This document shows positions 1 to 7,300 of a stretch of DNA of 8,463 bases, in pieces (the first letter of the stretch is position 1; the number at the start of each line of letters is the position of its first letter). The position numbers and the translations under genes are program-made. The notes beneath the pieces are model-generated. The model saw only the letters and a list, made by a program, of their open reading frames with translations, made no database searches and was not told where the DNA came from. Location: positions 1 to 8,463 of the forward strand of contig CAJKCQ010000080.1 of the NCBI GenBank assembly GCA_905198475.1. Direction: 5' to 3'. The stretch comes from an uncultured Sutterella sp. (GTDB lineage: Bacteria; Pseudomonadota; Gammaproteobacteria; Burkholderiales; Burkholderiaceae_F).

Positions 1-305
1 GCGTCTTTCGCTTTCAGCCATCTTTCGACGGCCGAAGGGTCGTGCCCGTTTTCGGTGGCGCACATCGCCAAAAGCGCCGAATACACGTCGCGGTCAAGCC
101 GACGCCGGAGCGCCACGGGAGCGTCCGTCATCTTCACGACTGGCATCCGGCCGCCGGCATCGAGCCGCCCCGCGTCGATGTAGCGCAGCGCGAGGATGCG
201 CAGCGTCTCCTCCGGAGCCATTCCCGCCGCCCGCGTCTTCGCCTCGAAGGCCGCCCACTGCGCTTCGGTGAGGTGCGTGCCGAGCACGACCGTTCCTTCA
301 GCCAT
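1..305 (-). CDS. Partial small protein, ribbon-helix-helix-like (3' end beyond left edge)
   Basis: The frame opens with ATG at 305-303 and stays open for 101 codons to the left edge, so the C-terminus is missing. I chose this start because a GAGAGG ribosome binding site (315-320) lies nine bases upstream. I do not recognise the protein. It begins MAEGTVVLGTHLTEAQWAAF; a short predicted strand (residues 5-12), a helix (13-27), a turn with G28 and P31 and a second helix (32-45) have the order of a ribbon-helix-helix DNA-binding domain. Residues 64-99 repeat that order (strand 64-70, helix 71-86, G87, P90, helix 91-99), so the fold may be present twice. If so, the likely role is transcriptional repression, possibly of itself, or an antitoxin-like role. 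It is divergent from the tRNA. The reading frame is well supported; the function is inference from secondary-structure pattern only. Confidence 0.62.
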   Translation of the reverse strand, partial: MAEGTVVLGTHLTEAQWAAFEAKTRAAGMAPEETLRILALRYIDAGRLDAGGRMPVVKMTDAPVALRRRLDRDVYSALLAMCATENGHDPSAVERWLKAKD

Positions 306-388
306 CCTAAGTTTCCTCTCAACTATCTGAAGTTTATGGAATTAAACAGAATCCCTTCGTTCGGAGGAAAAAATCTTTTCTCAAACCC
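306..388. other. AT-rich divergent intergenic region
   Basis: This stretch between the left-hand gene and the tRNA promoter is clearly richer in A and T than the rest of the window. It carries the GAGAGG ribosome binding site of the left-hand gene (315-320) and a short inverted repeat GTTTA/TAAAC (332-336 and 343-347) with a 6-base spacer, which could be an operator for that gene. I could not identify a convincing minus-strand promoter: TTGTCA and TTGAGA boxes occur, but none has a good -10 at the right spacing. Confidence 0.4.
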
Positions 389-417
389 TTGACAACTTCG
401 AATCTTCACTGCATAAT
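389..417 (+). promoter_or_regulatory. Sigma-70 promoter of the initiator tRNA
   Basis: A perfect -35 box TTGACA (389-394) is followed by a 17-base spacer and a -10 box CATAAT (412-417, five of six consensus bases). Transcription should begin near 423-425, roughly 28 bases before the mature tRNA. Spacing, box quality and position directly upstream of a tRNA gene make this the best promoter in the window. Confidence 0.82.
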
Positions 418-424
418 TCAGTTC

Positions 425-441
425 TCTGCTTCTGATGCAGA
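425..441 (+). other. Small hairpin in the pre-tRNA leader
   Basis: TCTGC (425-429) and GCAGA (437-441) form a perfect 5-bp stem with a 7-base loop in the predicted 5' leader of the tRNA transcript. It may matter for leader removal by RNase P, but five base pairs can easily arise by chance. Confidence 0.3.
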
Positions 442-451
442 CCGGATTCAC

Positions 452-528
<77 letters not shown>

Positions 529-534
529 AACAGC

Positions 535-578
535 AAGTCCCGAATCGCCGCGGCGGTTTGGGACTTTTTGTTTTTCCA
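535..578 (+). terminator. Intrinsic terminator of the tRNA-fMet unit
   Basis: AAGTCCC (535-541) pairs perfectly with GGGACTT (560-566). The stem continues inward through G-U and A-T pairs to the CG-rich core near 546-555, giving a long almost unbroken hairpin. It runs straight into a T-rich tract (565-575, interrupted once by G). It starts seven bases after the tRNA CCA end, as expected for a monocistronic tRNA transcript. Confidence 0.92.
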
Positions 579-579
579 G

Positions 580-869
580 CCTTGGGGCCCTTTGCCGCGG
601 CGCGCCCAAGCCCCCTGGAGCCGCGCTTCAGTGGTGCGTACCATGGGTTTGCAGCGAAGTTGGCCCCGCCTCATGCGCACGATCCCAAGGCTTGCGCAAA
701 GGAATCGCCCCACCCTGCATCTTCGCTCATCCCCTCCGGAAGGATGAGCCGCCCTCCCTCCCTCATTGGAGGGCGGCAGCGGCATTAGGCACAAGGCGCT
801 CCAACTCCGTTATGCTCGGGGCCGGCCGTTCGGCCGTCCATCGAAGAAACAGAAGAATTCTCAAAAAGA
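580..869. other. Gene-free intergenic region before the oxidoreductase
   Basis: About 290 bases with no credible gene; open frames crossing it also cross the tRNA, its terminator or the next gene and lack plausible starts. It holds the paired hairpins at 725-777, the palindrome TTGCGCAA (692-699), a weak stem CTTGGG/CCCAAG (581-586, 605-610) and a repeated CGGCCG (823-828, 831-836). The promoter of the downstream gene must be here. The only candidate I see, TTAGGC (785-790) with TTATGC (810-815), has a poor 19-base spacing, so I do not call it. Confidence 0.5.
725..777. repeat. Two overlapping perfect inverted repeats (possible interspersed element or leader structure)
   Basis: Hairpin A: GCTCATCC (725-732) with GGATGAGC (742-749), 8 bp, 9-base loop. 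Hairpin B: GCCGCCCTCC (748-757) with GGAGGGCGGC (768-777), 10 bp, 10-base loop. Both are perfect, and they share bases 748-749, so in RNA they would compete at the junction. Neither is followed by a T-run, so they are not ordinary terminators. Adjacent GC-rich inverted repeats in intergenic DNA are typical of REP-like elements; a leader switch for the gene starting at 870 is the alternative. The hairpins are seen directly; their role is inference. Confidence 0.55.
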
Positions 870-2882
870 ATGACCGTCCCCCTGACTGCGGACCTCCCCA
901 TCCGCCCCGCCTTCTGGAACGTCCCGCTCTGGGGCGAAGTCGGCGTCTACCTTCTCGCCATCGTCGCCGTCGGGCTCTGCGCCTGGGGCGTCGTCCTGAA
1001 CGTGCGTCGCTGGCGGCGCGGCAGGGACGAGCACCTGCCCGCCGATCCCGCCAGAAAGGAGCGCCTCGTCTCCGAAGCGCTCCTGCAGTCGCGCATCCGC
1101 GAGACGAAGGCCGGGCGCATGCACGCGATCCTCGTCTTCGGCTTCTTTCTCCTCTTTCTCGGCACGGCCGCGGCGACGCTTGACTGGGACGTCGGGCACT
1201 ACGTCTTCGGCGAACAGTTCCTCAAGGGCGGCGTCTACCTCGCCTACAAGCTCATCCTCGACGTCGCCGGCGTCGCCGTTCTCGCCGCGCTCGGCTTCGG
1301 CGCATGGCGCCGCTGGTTCACGGATTCGGACCTCCCGCGCGACCGACGCTTCGTCTGCGCCTATGCGTCGCTCGCCTTCATCGTCCTCACGGGCTACGTG
1401 ATCGAGGGCCTGCGGCTTGCCGTGCAGCAGCCCGCCTGGATCGACTTTTCGCCCGTGGGCGCTCTCATCGCCCGGGCGCTTCTCGCCTGCGGCGCGACGG
1501 CCCCCGCGCTCGAATCTGCCCACGTCCTCCTCTGGGTGGTCCACGGCCTCGCCGCGCTCGTCTTCATCGCGGCCGCCCCGCTCACCTTCTACGCCCACGT
1601 CTACCGCACGCCCACCGGCATCGCCGTGAGGAAGGCCGCCCCCAACGGCGTGCTCTCCAAGATCGACGACATCGAGGAGCAGGAGACCTTCGGGCTCTCC
1701 AAAATTGACCAGCTCAAGTGGACCGACCGCGCGGCGCTCGACGCCTGCGTCGAGTGCGGCCGCTGCAACGACGTCTGTCCGGCCGTGCGCGCCGGCACGC
1801 CTCTGAAGCCACGCACGATCGTGATGAAGCTGCGCGAACGGGTGCGCACCGGCGAAGAGGACGGCCGTTCGCTCGTGGGCGACGTCGTCACGCACGAGGA
1901 GCTCTTCTCCTGCACGACCTGCGGCGCGTGCGCGCGCGCCTGCCCGGCGGAGATCCAGACCCCGGACCTCATCGTCGAGATGCGCCGCCACCTCGCGCTC
2001 GAAGCGGGCGAATTCCCCGAAGGGGCTGCGGCGGCCTTGGAGAACACCGCTTCGGTCGGGAACCCCTGGGGGCTTGATCCCTACGAGCGCATGGACTGGG
2101 CGAAGGACCTCGACGTGCCCGTCGCCGAAGAAGGCGTCCAGTACGACGTGCTCTACTGGGTCGGTTGCGCGGCGAGCTACGACCGCCGCGCCCGCCGCAT
2201 CGCCCGCGCGATGGTGAGGATCCTGCGCGCCGCGGGCGTCAACTTCGCCGTGCTCGCCGAAGAGCGCTGCCACGCGGAGTTCGCGCGCCGCCTCGGCGAG
2301 GAGTACCTCTTCCAGACGGCCGCGCAGGAGAACATCGAGAACCTCTCGCGCTACACGTTCGGACGGATCCTCGCCGCGTGCCCGCACTGCTTCAACACGC
2401 TCGGCCAAGAATACGCAGCCTTCGAGGGCGGCGGCTTCGCGGTCGTGGACCACACGACCTTCATCCGGGAGCTCCTCGACCAAGGCCGCCTCACGCTCCC
2501 CGAAGGAGCGCGGAGCGCCGTGACGACGGTTCTCCACGACCCGTGCTACCTCGCGCGGCAGAACCACGTGACGGCCGCGCCCCGGGCGGTGCTCGCCGCG
2601 GCGGGTGCCGCTCCCCTCTCGCCCGCAGAGTCGGGCGAAAAGACCTTCTGCTGCGGCGCCGGGGGCGGACAGATGTGGACCGAACAGAAGCTGGGCGAAA
2701 AGCGCATCAACGTGATTCGCCTCGAGCAGCTGCGCGCCACGGGCGCCGGGCGCATCGCCACGACCTGCCCGCACTGCCTCACGATGCTCGAGAGCGCCCG
2801 CGCCACGGCCGGCCGGGACGCAGAGTCGATCGTGCTCGAGGACGTCGCCGAAATCGTCGCGCAGGCGCTCCCCGAGGCCTGA
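870..2882 (+). CDS. Membrane-bound Fe-S oxidoreductase, HdrDE/EMO-like (likely ETF:quinone electron transfer)
   Basis: A 670-residue fusion. Residues 1-245 form a NarI/HdrE-like membrane domain with about five helices (near 24-45, 84-104, 121-145, 162-182, 217-240); H85, H218 and H225 are candidate b-heme ligands. Two 4Fe-4S motifs follow: C293, C296, C299, C303 and C348, C351, C354, C358. Two CCG domains end the protein. The second is complete (C559, C594-C595-G596, C633, C636). The first has C433, C467, C504, C507 but H468 in place of the second cysteine of the pair. This architecture matches the membrane EMO/EtfD family, which passes electrons from electron-transferring flavoprotein (beta-oxidation and related pathways) to menaquinone or ubiquinone. 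No etfA, etfB or acyl-CoA dehydrogenase is adjacent here, so the electron donor is inferred. ATG 870 is the only good start, but the ribosome binding site is weak (AGAAG or AAAAAGA). Length fits the family. Confidence 0.88.
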   Translation: MTVPLTADLPIRPAFWNVPLWGEVGVYLLAIVAVGLCAWGVVLNVRRWRRGRDEHLPADPARKERLVSEALLQSRIRETKAGRMHAILVFGFFLLFLGTAAATLDWDVGHYVFGEQFLKGGVYLAYKLILDVAGVAVLAALGFGAWRRWFTDSDLPRDRRFVCAYASLAFIVLTGYVIEGLRLAVQQPAWIDFSPVGALIARALLACGATAPALESAHVLLWVVHGLAALVFIAAAPLTFYAHVYRTPTGIAVRKAAPNGVLSKIDDIEEQETFGLSKIDQLKWTDRAALDACVECGRCNDVCPAVRAGTPLKPRTIVMKLRERVRTGEEDGRSLVGDVVTHEELFSCTTCGACARACPAEIQTPDLIVEMRRHLALEAGEFPEGAAAALENTASVGNPWGLDPYERMDWAKDLDVPVAEEGVQYDVLYWVGCAASYDRRARRIARAMVRILRAAGVNFAVLAEERCHAEFARRLGEEYLFQTAAQENIENLSRYTFGRILAACPHCFNTLGQEYAAFEGGGFAVVDHTTFIRELLDQGRLTLPEGARSAVTTVLHDPCYLARQNHVTAAPRAVLAAAGAAPLSPAESGEKTFCCGAGGGQMWTEQKLGEKRINVIRLEQLRATGAGRIATTCPHCLTMLESARATAGRDAESIVLEDVAEIVAQALPEA

Positions 2883-2898
2883 AGGTGAAGCCCTCCCA

Positions 2899-2919
2899 GA
2901 CGCCCCCTCCGGGGGCGTC
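2899..2919 (+). other. GC-rich 3' hairpin after the oxidoreductase gene
   Basis: GACGCCCCC (2899-2907) and GGGGGCGTC (2911-2919) form a perfect 9-bp stem with a 3-base loop TCC, starting 17 bases after the stop codon. No T-run follows, so alone it is not a classical terminator. It may protect the mRNA 3' end or strengthen the terminator just downstream. Confidence 0.6.
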
Positions 2920-2931
2920 CGGCGGAAATTG

Positions 2932-2971
2932 AAAAGCCCGTTCTTCCGGCAGAGGGAGGAACGGGCTTTTT
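2932..2971. terminator. Bidirectional intrinsic terminator between convergent genes
   Basis: AAAAGCCCGTTC (2932-2943) pairs perfectly with GAACGGGCTTTT (2959-2970). The stem extends inward through one G-U and three further pairs to a 7-base loop (2948-2954). The left arm begins with an A-run and the right arm ends with T2967-T2971, so the same hairpin works as an intrinsic terminator on either strand. It lies between the oxidoreductase stop (2882) and the pbpG stop (2995), and should end both transcripts. Confidence 0.92.
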
Positions 2972-2994
2972 CGTTCGGGGTGGGCTTGGAGGCG

Positions 2995-4095
2995 TCAGAA
3001 GATCTCGTAGGGGATGGTCTCTTCAAAGCCGCGGCGGAACTCCGCCTCGCCTTCGACGTAGGCGCGCATCGTGCGCATGTCGTTCGCGCGCTGCGCGTTG
3101 TTGGGGCTGTCGAGCACCACCATCACGAGGCGGCGCTCGCCCACGTCGCTCTGCACGACCATGCAGCGGCCCGCTGCGGTGGTGAAGCCCGTCTTCTGGA
3201 TGCCGATGCGCCAGGAGGGGTCGCCGATCAGGCGGTTTGTGGTCGAGAGGTTCACGCGGCGCTTGCCCGCGGTGATGGTCGCGAAGGGCTGCGTCGAGGC
3301 GCTGCGGATCTCCTGGTGCTCGTAGACGGCCGCGACGAGCCTGCTCAAGTCGCGGGCGGTAGAGTGGTTGCCGTTGTCGAGCCCCGTCGGATCGGTGAAG
3401 GCCGAGTCGCTCATGCCGAGCTCCCGGGCGCGCTCGTTCATCCGGGCGACGAGCGCGCGCTTGCCGCCCGGATAGGTGCGCGCCAAAGCATGAGCCGCGC
3501 GGTTGTCGCTCGACATGAGCGCGGCCTGCAGGAGCGCGCCGCGCGTGACGCGCATGCCGCTCCTCAGCTTCGAGCTCGCCGTCGAGCGCACGTAGTCCTC
3601 GCGCGTGACGCGCAGCTTCTCGTTGAGCGGCAGTTCGCTCTCGGCGATCACGAGCGCCGTCATCAGCTTCGTCACCGAAGCGATGGGCAGCGGCACGTCG
3701 GCGTTTTTGACCACCAGCTCCTCGCCCGTGTCCTGATCGACTGCATAGGCGACGGAGCTGCCGAGCATCAGCGGATCCTCGGTCTTTCTCAGGCCCGCGA
3801 GGGTCGCCTGCGAGGGCGACATGCCCGCGCGGCGCTGCTTCACGCGGCGCACGGACTTCTTCTGCAGCGATGTCTTCACGGCGCGCGCCTTCTGCGGCGT
3901 CTTCGCCGCGGCGCGCTTCGCCGAGGCCTTCGCCGTCGAGGTCTTCTTCACCGCCGTCTTCACGGCCTTCTTCGCCTGCACGGTTTTGGCGGGCGGCGTC
4001 TGCGCCGCAAGGACGGGAGCGGCGCCCCCAAGTGCGAACTGCATCGCCGCGGCTGCGGCGAGCGTGAAGACGAATTTACGGACGGGAGGAAGCAT
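2995..4095 (-). CDS. pbpG: D-alanyl-D-alanine endopeptidase, PBP7 type (PbpG)
   Basis: A low-molecular-mass penicillin-binding protein (peptidase family S11) that cleaves D-Ala-meso-DAP cross-bridges in periplasmic peptidoglycan. Numbered from ATG 4095 (366 residues): S140-V-T-K143 holds the catalytic serine and lysine, S196-D-N198 is the second motif and K301-T-G303 the third. The KTGFT..AAGRC context and the following LVMVVLDS resemble PbpG more than DacA carboxypeptidases. A signal peptide is clear: MLPPVRK, a hydrophobic core (residues 8-24) and a probable cut after VLAA (residue 31). Residues 33-91 form a Lys/Ala/Thr-rich linker, unusually basic for a periplasmic protein. There is no long C-terminal amphipathic anchor. 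The start is uncertain: ATG 4131 would add 12 residues, and an in-frame TTG at 4209 adds 38 that do not look like a signal peptide; none has a clear ribosome binding site. Lies downstream of hrpA on the same strand. Confidence 0.88.
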   Translation of the reverse strand: MLPPVRKFVFTLAAAAAMQFALGGAAPVLAAQTPPAKTVQAKKAVKTAVKKTSTAKASAKRAAAKTPQKARAVKTSLQKKSVRRVKQRRAGMSPSQATLAGLRKTEDPLMLGSSVAYAVDQDTGEELVVKNADVPLPIASVTKLMTALVIAESELPLNEKLRVTREDYVRSTASSKLRSGMRVTRGALLQAALMSSDNRAAHALARTYPGGKRALVARMNERARELGMSDSAFTDPTGLDNGNHSTARDLSRLVAAVYEHQEIRSASTQPFATITAGKRRVNLSTTNRLIGDPSWRIGIQKTGFTTAAGRCMVVQSDVGERRLVMVVLDSPNNAQRANDMRTMRAYVEGEAEFRRGFEETIPYEIF

Positions 4096-4304
4096 TTCGG
4101 GCGCAGCGGAGGACGCAGGGGACGGGCGCATCCGGATCGGGGACGCACCATCCCTTCGGATGAGGGCGTGAATCCCTTGATTGTCCTCCGCGGGTTCGGA
4201 GCGGCACAAGGGCGTTTACCCCTTCTGCAACAAAATGAAAAGAATTCCGTTTTGTGTCTGCGCCCGTCCGCCCGCCGGCCGGGGACGAACGGGCGCGAGA
4301 GGAC
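4096..4304 (-). other. hrpA-pbpG intergenic region
   Basis: About 209 bases, the only gap between these two minus-strand genes. It contains a GC hairpin next to hrpA, an AT-rich patch (about 4231-4257) and a minus-strand GGAGGA sequence (4184-4189) that resembles a strong ribosome binding site but has no ATG, GTG or TTG at a usable distance. A pbpG promoter could lie in the AT-rich patch, but I find only weak matches, such as TTGTGC-18-GACAAT, and do not call one. Confidence 0.45.
4260..4296 (-). terminator. GC-rich hairpin after hrpA (weak or Rho-assisted terminator)
   Basis: GCGCCCGT (4260-4267) and ACGGGCGC (4289-4296) form a perfect 8-bp stem around a GC-rich 21-base loop, beginning eight bases past the hrpA stop codon. 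On the minus strand the bases after the stem are AGACACAAAACGG, with T-rich sequence only later, so it lacks the usual T tract. It may mark the hrpA 3' end, or may simply be a processed or protective structure in a joint hrpA-pbpG mRNA. Confidence 0.4.
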
Positions 4305-7300
4305 TCAAAGCCGCGCGATCGACTGCCAGATGCGCTCGAGGCGCTTCACGCTCACGGGCATCGGGGTGCGCAGCTGCTGCGCGAAGAGCGACACGCGCAG
4401 CTCCTCGAGCATCCAGCGGAAGTCCTCGAGGTGGGCGTCCGTCTGTCCGCGGCGGGCGACCACGGCGCGCAGCCACGGCGTCGAGAGCCGTTCGATCTCG
4501 GCCTGGCGCGAAGCATCGCGCGCCGGATCGTCGCCGTAGTGCTCAAGCCGGTGGAGGACCGCCTTCAGGTAGCGCGGATAGTGCATGAGCTGCGTGAGGG
4601 GCGCCGAGAGGAGGAAGTGCGCGGGGAAGAGGCGCGTGAGTTGCGCGGTGACGTCCTCCACGAGCGCCTTCTCGCCCGAGAGGCGCTTGAGCTTCAGGGG
4701 AATCGCCGCCGCCGTGGTGGCGATGTCGGTGAGGAGGCGCGAAACTTCGCCCGCGACGAGCGAGAGCCGCCCGCGGACGTCTTCGCGGCGGGCGCGGAAG
4801 GAGACCTCATCCGTGGGCAGGGGCTCGACCAAGGCGGTCGCCTCAAGCACGCAGTCCACGACGTCGCTCTCGAGCGCCTCGAAGTTCTCGAAGTTCTGCG
4901 AGAGCCCGGGCACGACCGAGGCCTGCATCTGCACGCGGCCGAGGTCCCGGAGGCTGCGCTCGACGAAGCGCACCTGCTCCTTGAGCGTCAGCCGGAAGAG
5001 CTTCCTCAGGCCCTTCCGGTGCGCCTTCTCGGCTTCGAGCGGATCGTCGAAGACTTCGATCGCGCAGGCGTCGCCCTCGTCGACGAGGGCGGGGTGGCCG
5101 ATCAGCGTTTCGCCCCGGCGCTGGATCTCCATGAGTTCGGGGAGCTCCCCGAAGGTCCAGTCGGTGATTTGGTCGGCGAGGTCCTTCGCCACGGCGGCGT
5201 CGGCTTGGGCGACGCTGCGGAAGGTCTCCTGCGCGGCCTCGCCCAATTCGGCGCGCAGCTCGGCGAGGTTGCGCCCCATCGCGAGCTGCCGGCCGTGTTC
5301 GTCGACCACCTTGAAGTTGAGGATGAGGTGCGCGGGGAGCTGCTCGGTCTTGAAGTCCCCGGGCGTGCAGGGCACGCCCGTCTCCGAGCGCACGTCGTCG
5401 GCGAGCGCCTCGAGGAAGCCCTTCTTCTGCGGCGCGCCGCCGCCCGTGCGGGTGAGGAACCCGGCGGCGAAGTCGGGGAGCGGCACGCAGTTGCGGCGGA
5501 TCTTCTGCGGAAGGCTCTTGAGCAGCGCCTGCGCCTTCTCCTTCACCATCCCGGGCACGAGCCACTCGCAGCGCACCGGGTCGATCTGATTGAGCGCGAA
5601 GAGCGGCACCGTCATCGTCACGCCGTCACGGGGGCTGCCCGGTTCAAACTGATAGGTGAGCGCCATCTCGACCCCGGCCATCTCGAGCGCCTTGGGGTAC
5701 CACTGCGCGGTGGCGCCCGCAGCGTCGTGGCGCATGAGCTCCTCGCGGGTCATCTGGAGGACCTTCGGGTCGCTCTTCGAGGCGTCCTTCAACCACGATT
5801 CGAGCGTTTTGAGGGAGAGCACGTCCGCGGGGAGCCTTTCGTCGTAGTAGGCGAAGATCAGCTCGTCGTCCACGAGGACATCGGGCCGGCGCGTCTTGTG
5901 CTCCATCTCCTCGATGTCGCGCACGAGCTGCTGGTTGTGCTGGTAGAACGGGAGCCGCGCGTCAAGCTCCCCTGCAACCAAGGCTTCGCGGATGAAGATC
6001 TCGCGCGCGAGCTTGGGGTCGTGGGGCGCGAAGGCGACGCGCCGCTGCTGGTAGATCGTGAGCCCGTAGAGGGTTCCGCGCTCCATCGCGACCACTTCGC
6101 CGCGGCGCTTCTCCCAGTGCGGCTCGCTCCAGGCGCGGCGGATCAGGGGACCCGCGGCCGCCTCGATCCACTCGGGCTCGATGTCGGCGACGCAGCGCGC
6201 GTAGAGCTTCGAGGTTTCGATGATCTGCCCGGCGAGAATCCAGCGGCCCGACTTCTTCGCGCGCACCGAGCCCGGCCAGATCCAGAACTTGATGCCGCGC
6301 GCGCCCGCATAGGGCGGTGCGCGGAAGTCCGACTCGACGGTCTTGGAGCCGATGCCGCCCAAGAGGCCCGTCAGGAGCGCGCGGTGCACCTCCTCGTAGG
6401 TCGCGGGCGTGGTGTTCATGCGCCAGCCGAGGTCCACGACCAGCGCGCGCAGCTGCGCCTCGACTTCGCGCCATTCGCGCAGCCGCCTCGGCGAAAGGAA
6501 GCGGCGCTTGAGCTCGAGGTCGAACTTGCGGTTGCTCTCCTTCTCCGAGCGGGCCTTCTCGACCCAGTCCCAGAGCTTCACGTAGGTGAGGAAGTCGGAG
6601 CGCTCGTCGGCGAGCTTCTTGTGCGCTTCGTCAGCCGCCTGCTGCTGGTCGGCCGGCCGCTCGCGCGGATCCTGCACCGAGAGCCCCGAGCAGATGACGA
6701 GGAGCTCGCGGAGCGCGTTCTTCTCGGACCCGGCGAGGAGCATGCGCCCGAGCTTCGGGTCCACGGGCAGGCGCGAGAGCTCTCGGCCCACTTCGGTGAG
6801 CGCGTTCTTCTCGTCGATCGCCCCCAACTCCTGCAGGATCGCGTAGCCGTCGGCGAAAGCCTTCGGGGGCGGCGCCTGCACGAAGGGGAATTCGCGGATG
6901 TCGCCCAGGTGGAGCGCCATCGCGCGCAGGATCACCGCGGCGAGGTTGGAGCGCATGATCTCGGGGTCGGTAAAGGCCGGCCGCCGGTTGAAGTCGTTCT
7001 CGTCGTAGAGACGGATGCAGACGCCTTCGGCGACGCGCCCGCACCGGCCCGCGCGCTGGTTGGCCGAGGCCTGGCTGATGGGTTCGACGAGGAGCTGCTC
7101 GACCTTGGAGCGGTAGGAGTAGCGCTTCACGCGCGCGAGGCCCGTGTCCACCACGTAGCGGATGCCGGGCACGGTCACCGAGGTTTCGGCGACGTTCGTC
7201 GCGAGGATGATGCGCCGCAGGCCGCCCGAAGGTTTGAAGACGCGGTCCTGTTCGGCAGCGGAGAGGCGCGCAAAGAGGGGCAGGATGTCGGCGCGCCCGA

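Noticed and set aside
692..699. Palindrome TTGCGCAA as a regulator binding site
   Set aside because: An 8-base palindrome occurs by chance in GC-rich DNA and nothing nearby supports a specific regulator.
785..815. Possible promoter TTAGGC / TTATGC for the oxidoreductase
   Set aside because: Both boxes are poor matches and the spacing is 19 bases, so a chance match is likely.
692..1183. Plus-strand open frame leading into the oxidoreductase in another frame
   Set aside because: More than half overlaps the start of the well-supported oxidoreductase, in a different frame and with Arg/Pro/His-rich composition; a leader peptide is not supported.
861..3026. A 721-codon open frame on the minus strand
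   Set aside because: It lies antisense to the oxidoreductase, whose Fe-S and CCG motifs are unmistakable. It crosses the bidirectional terminator, has Arg/Glu/Gly/Asp-heavy composition without domains, and is the kind of shadow frame that GC-rich codon use produces.
2929..4539. A 536-codon open frame on the plus strand
   Set aside because: It is antisense to pbpG and the end of hrpA, starts inside the terminator hairpin and has Arg/His/Leu/Gly low-complexity composition; a shadow of pbpG.
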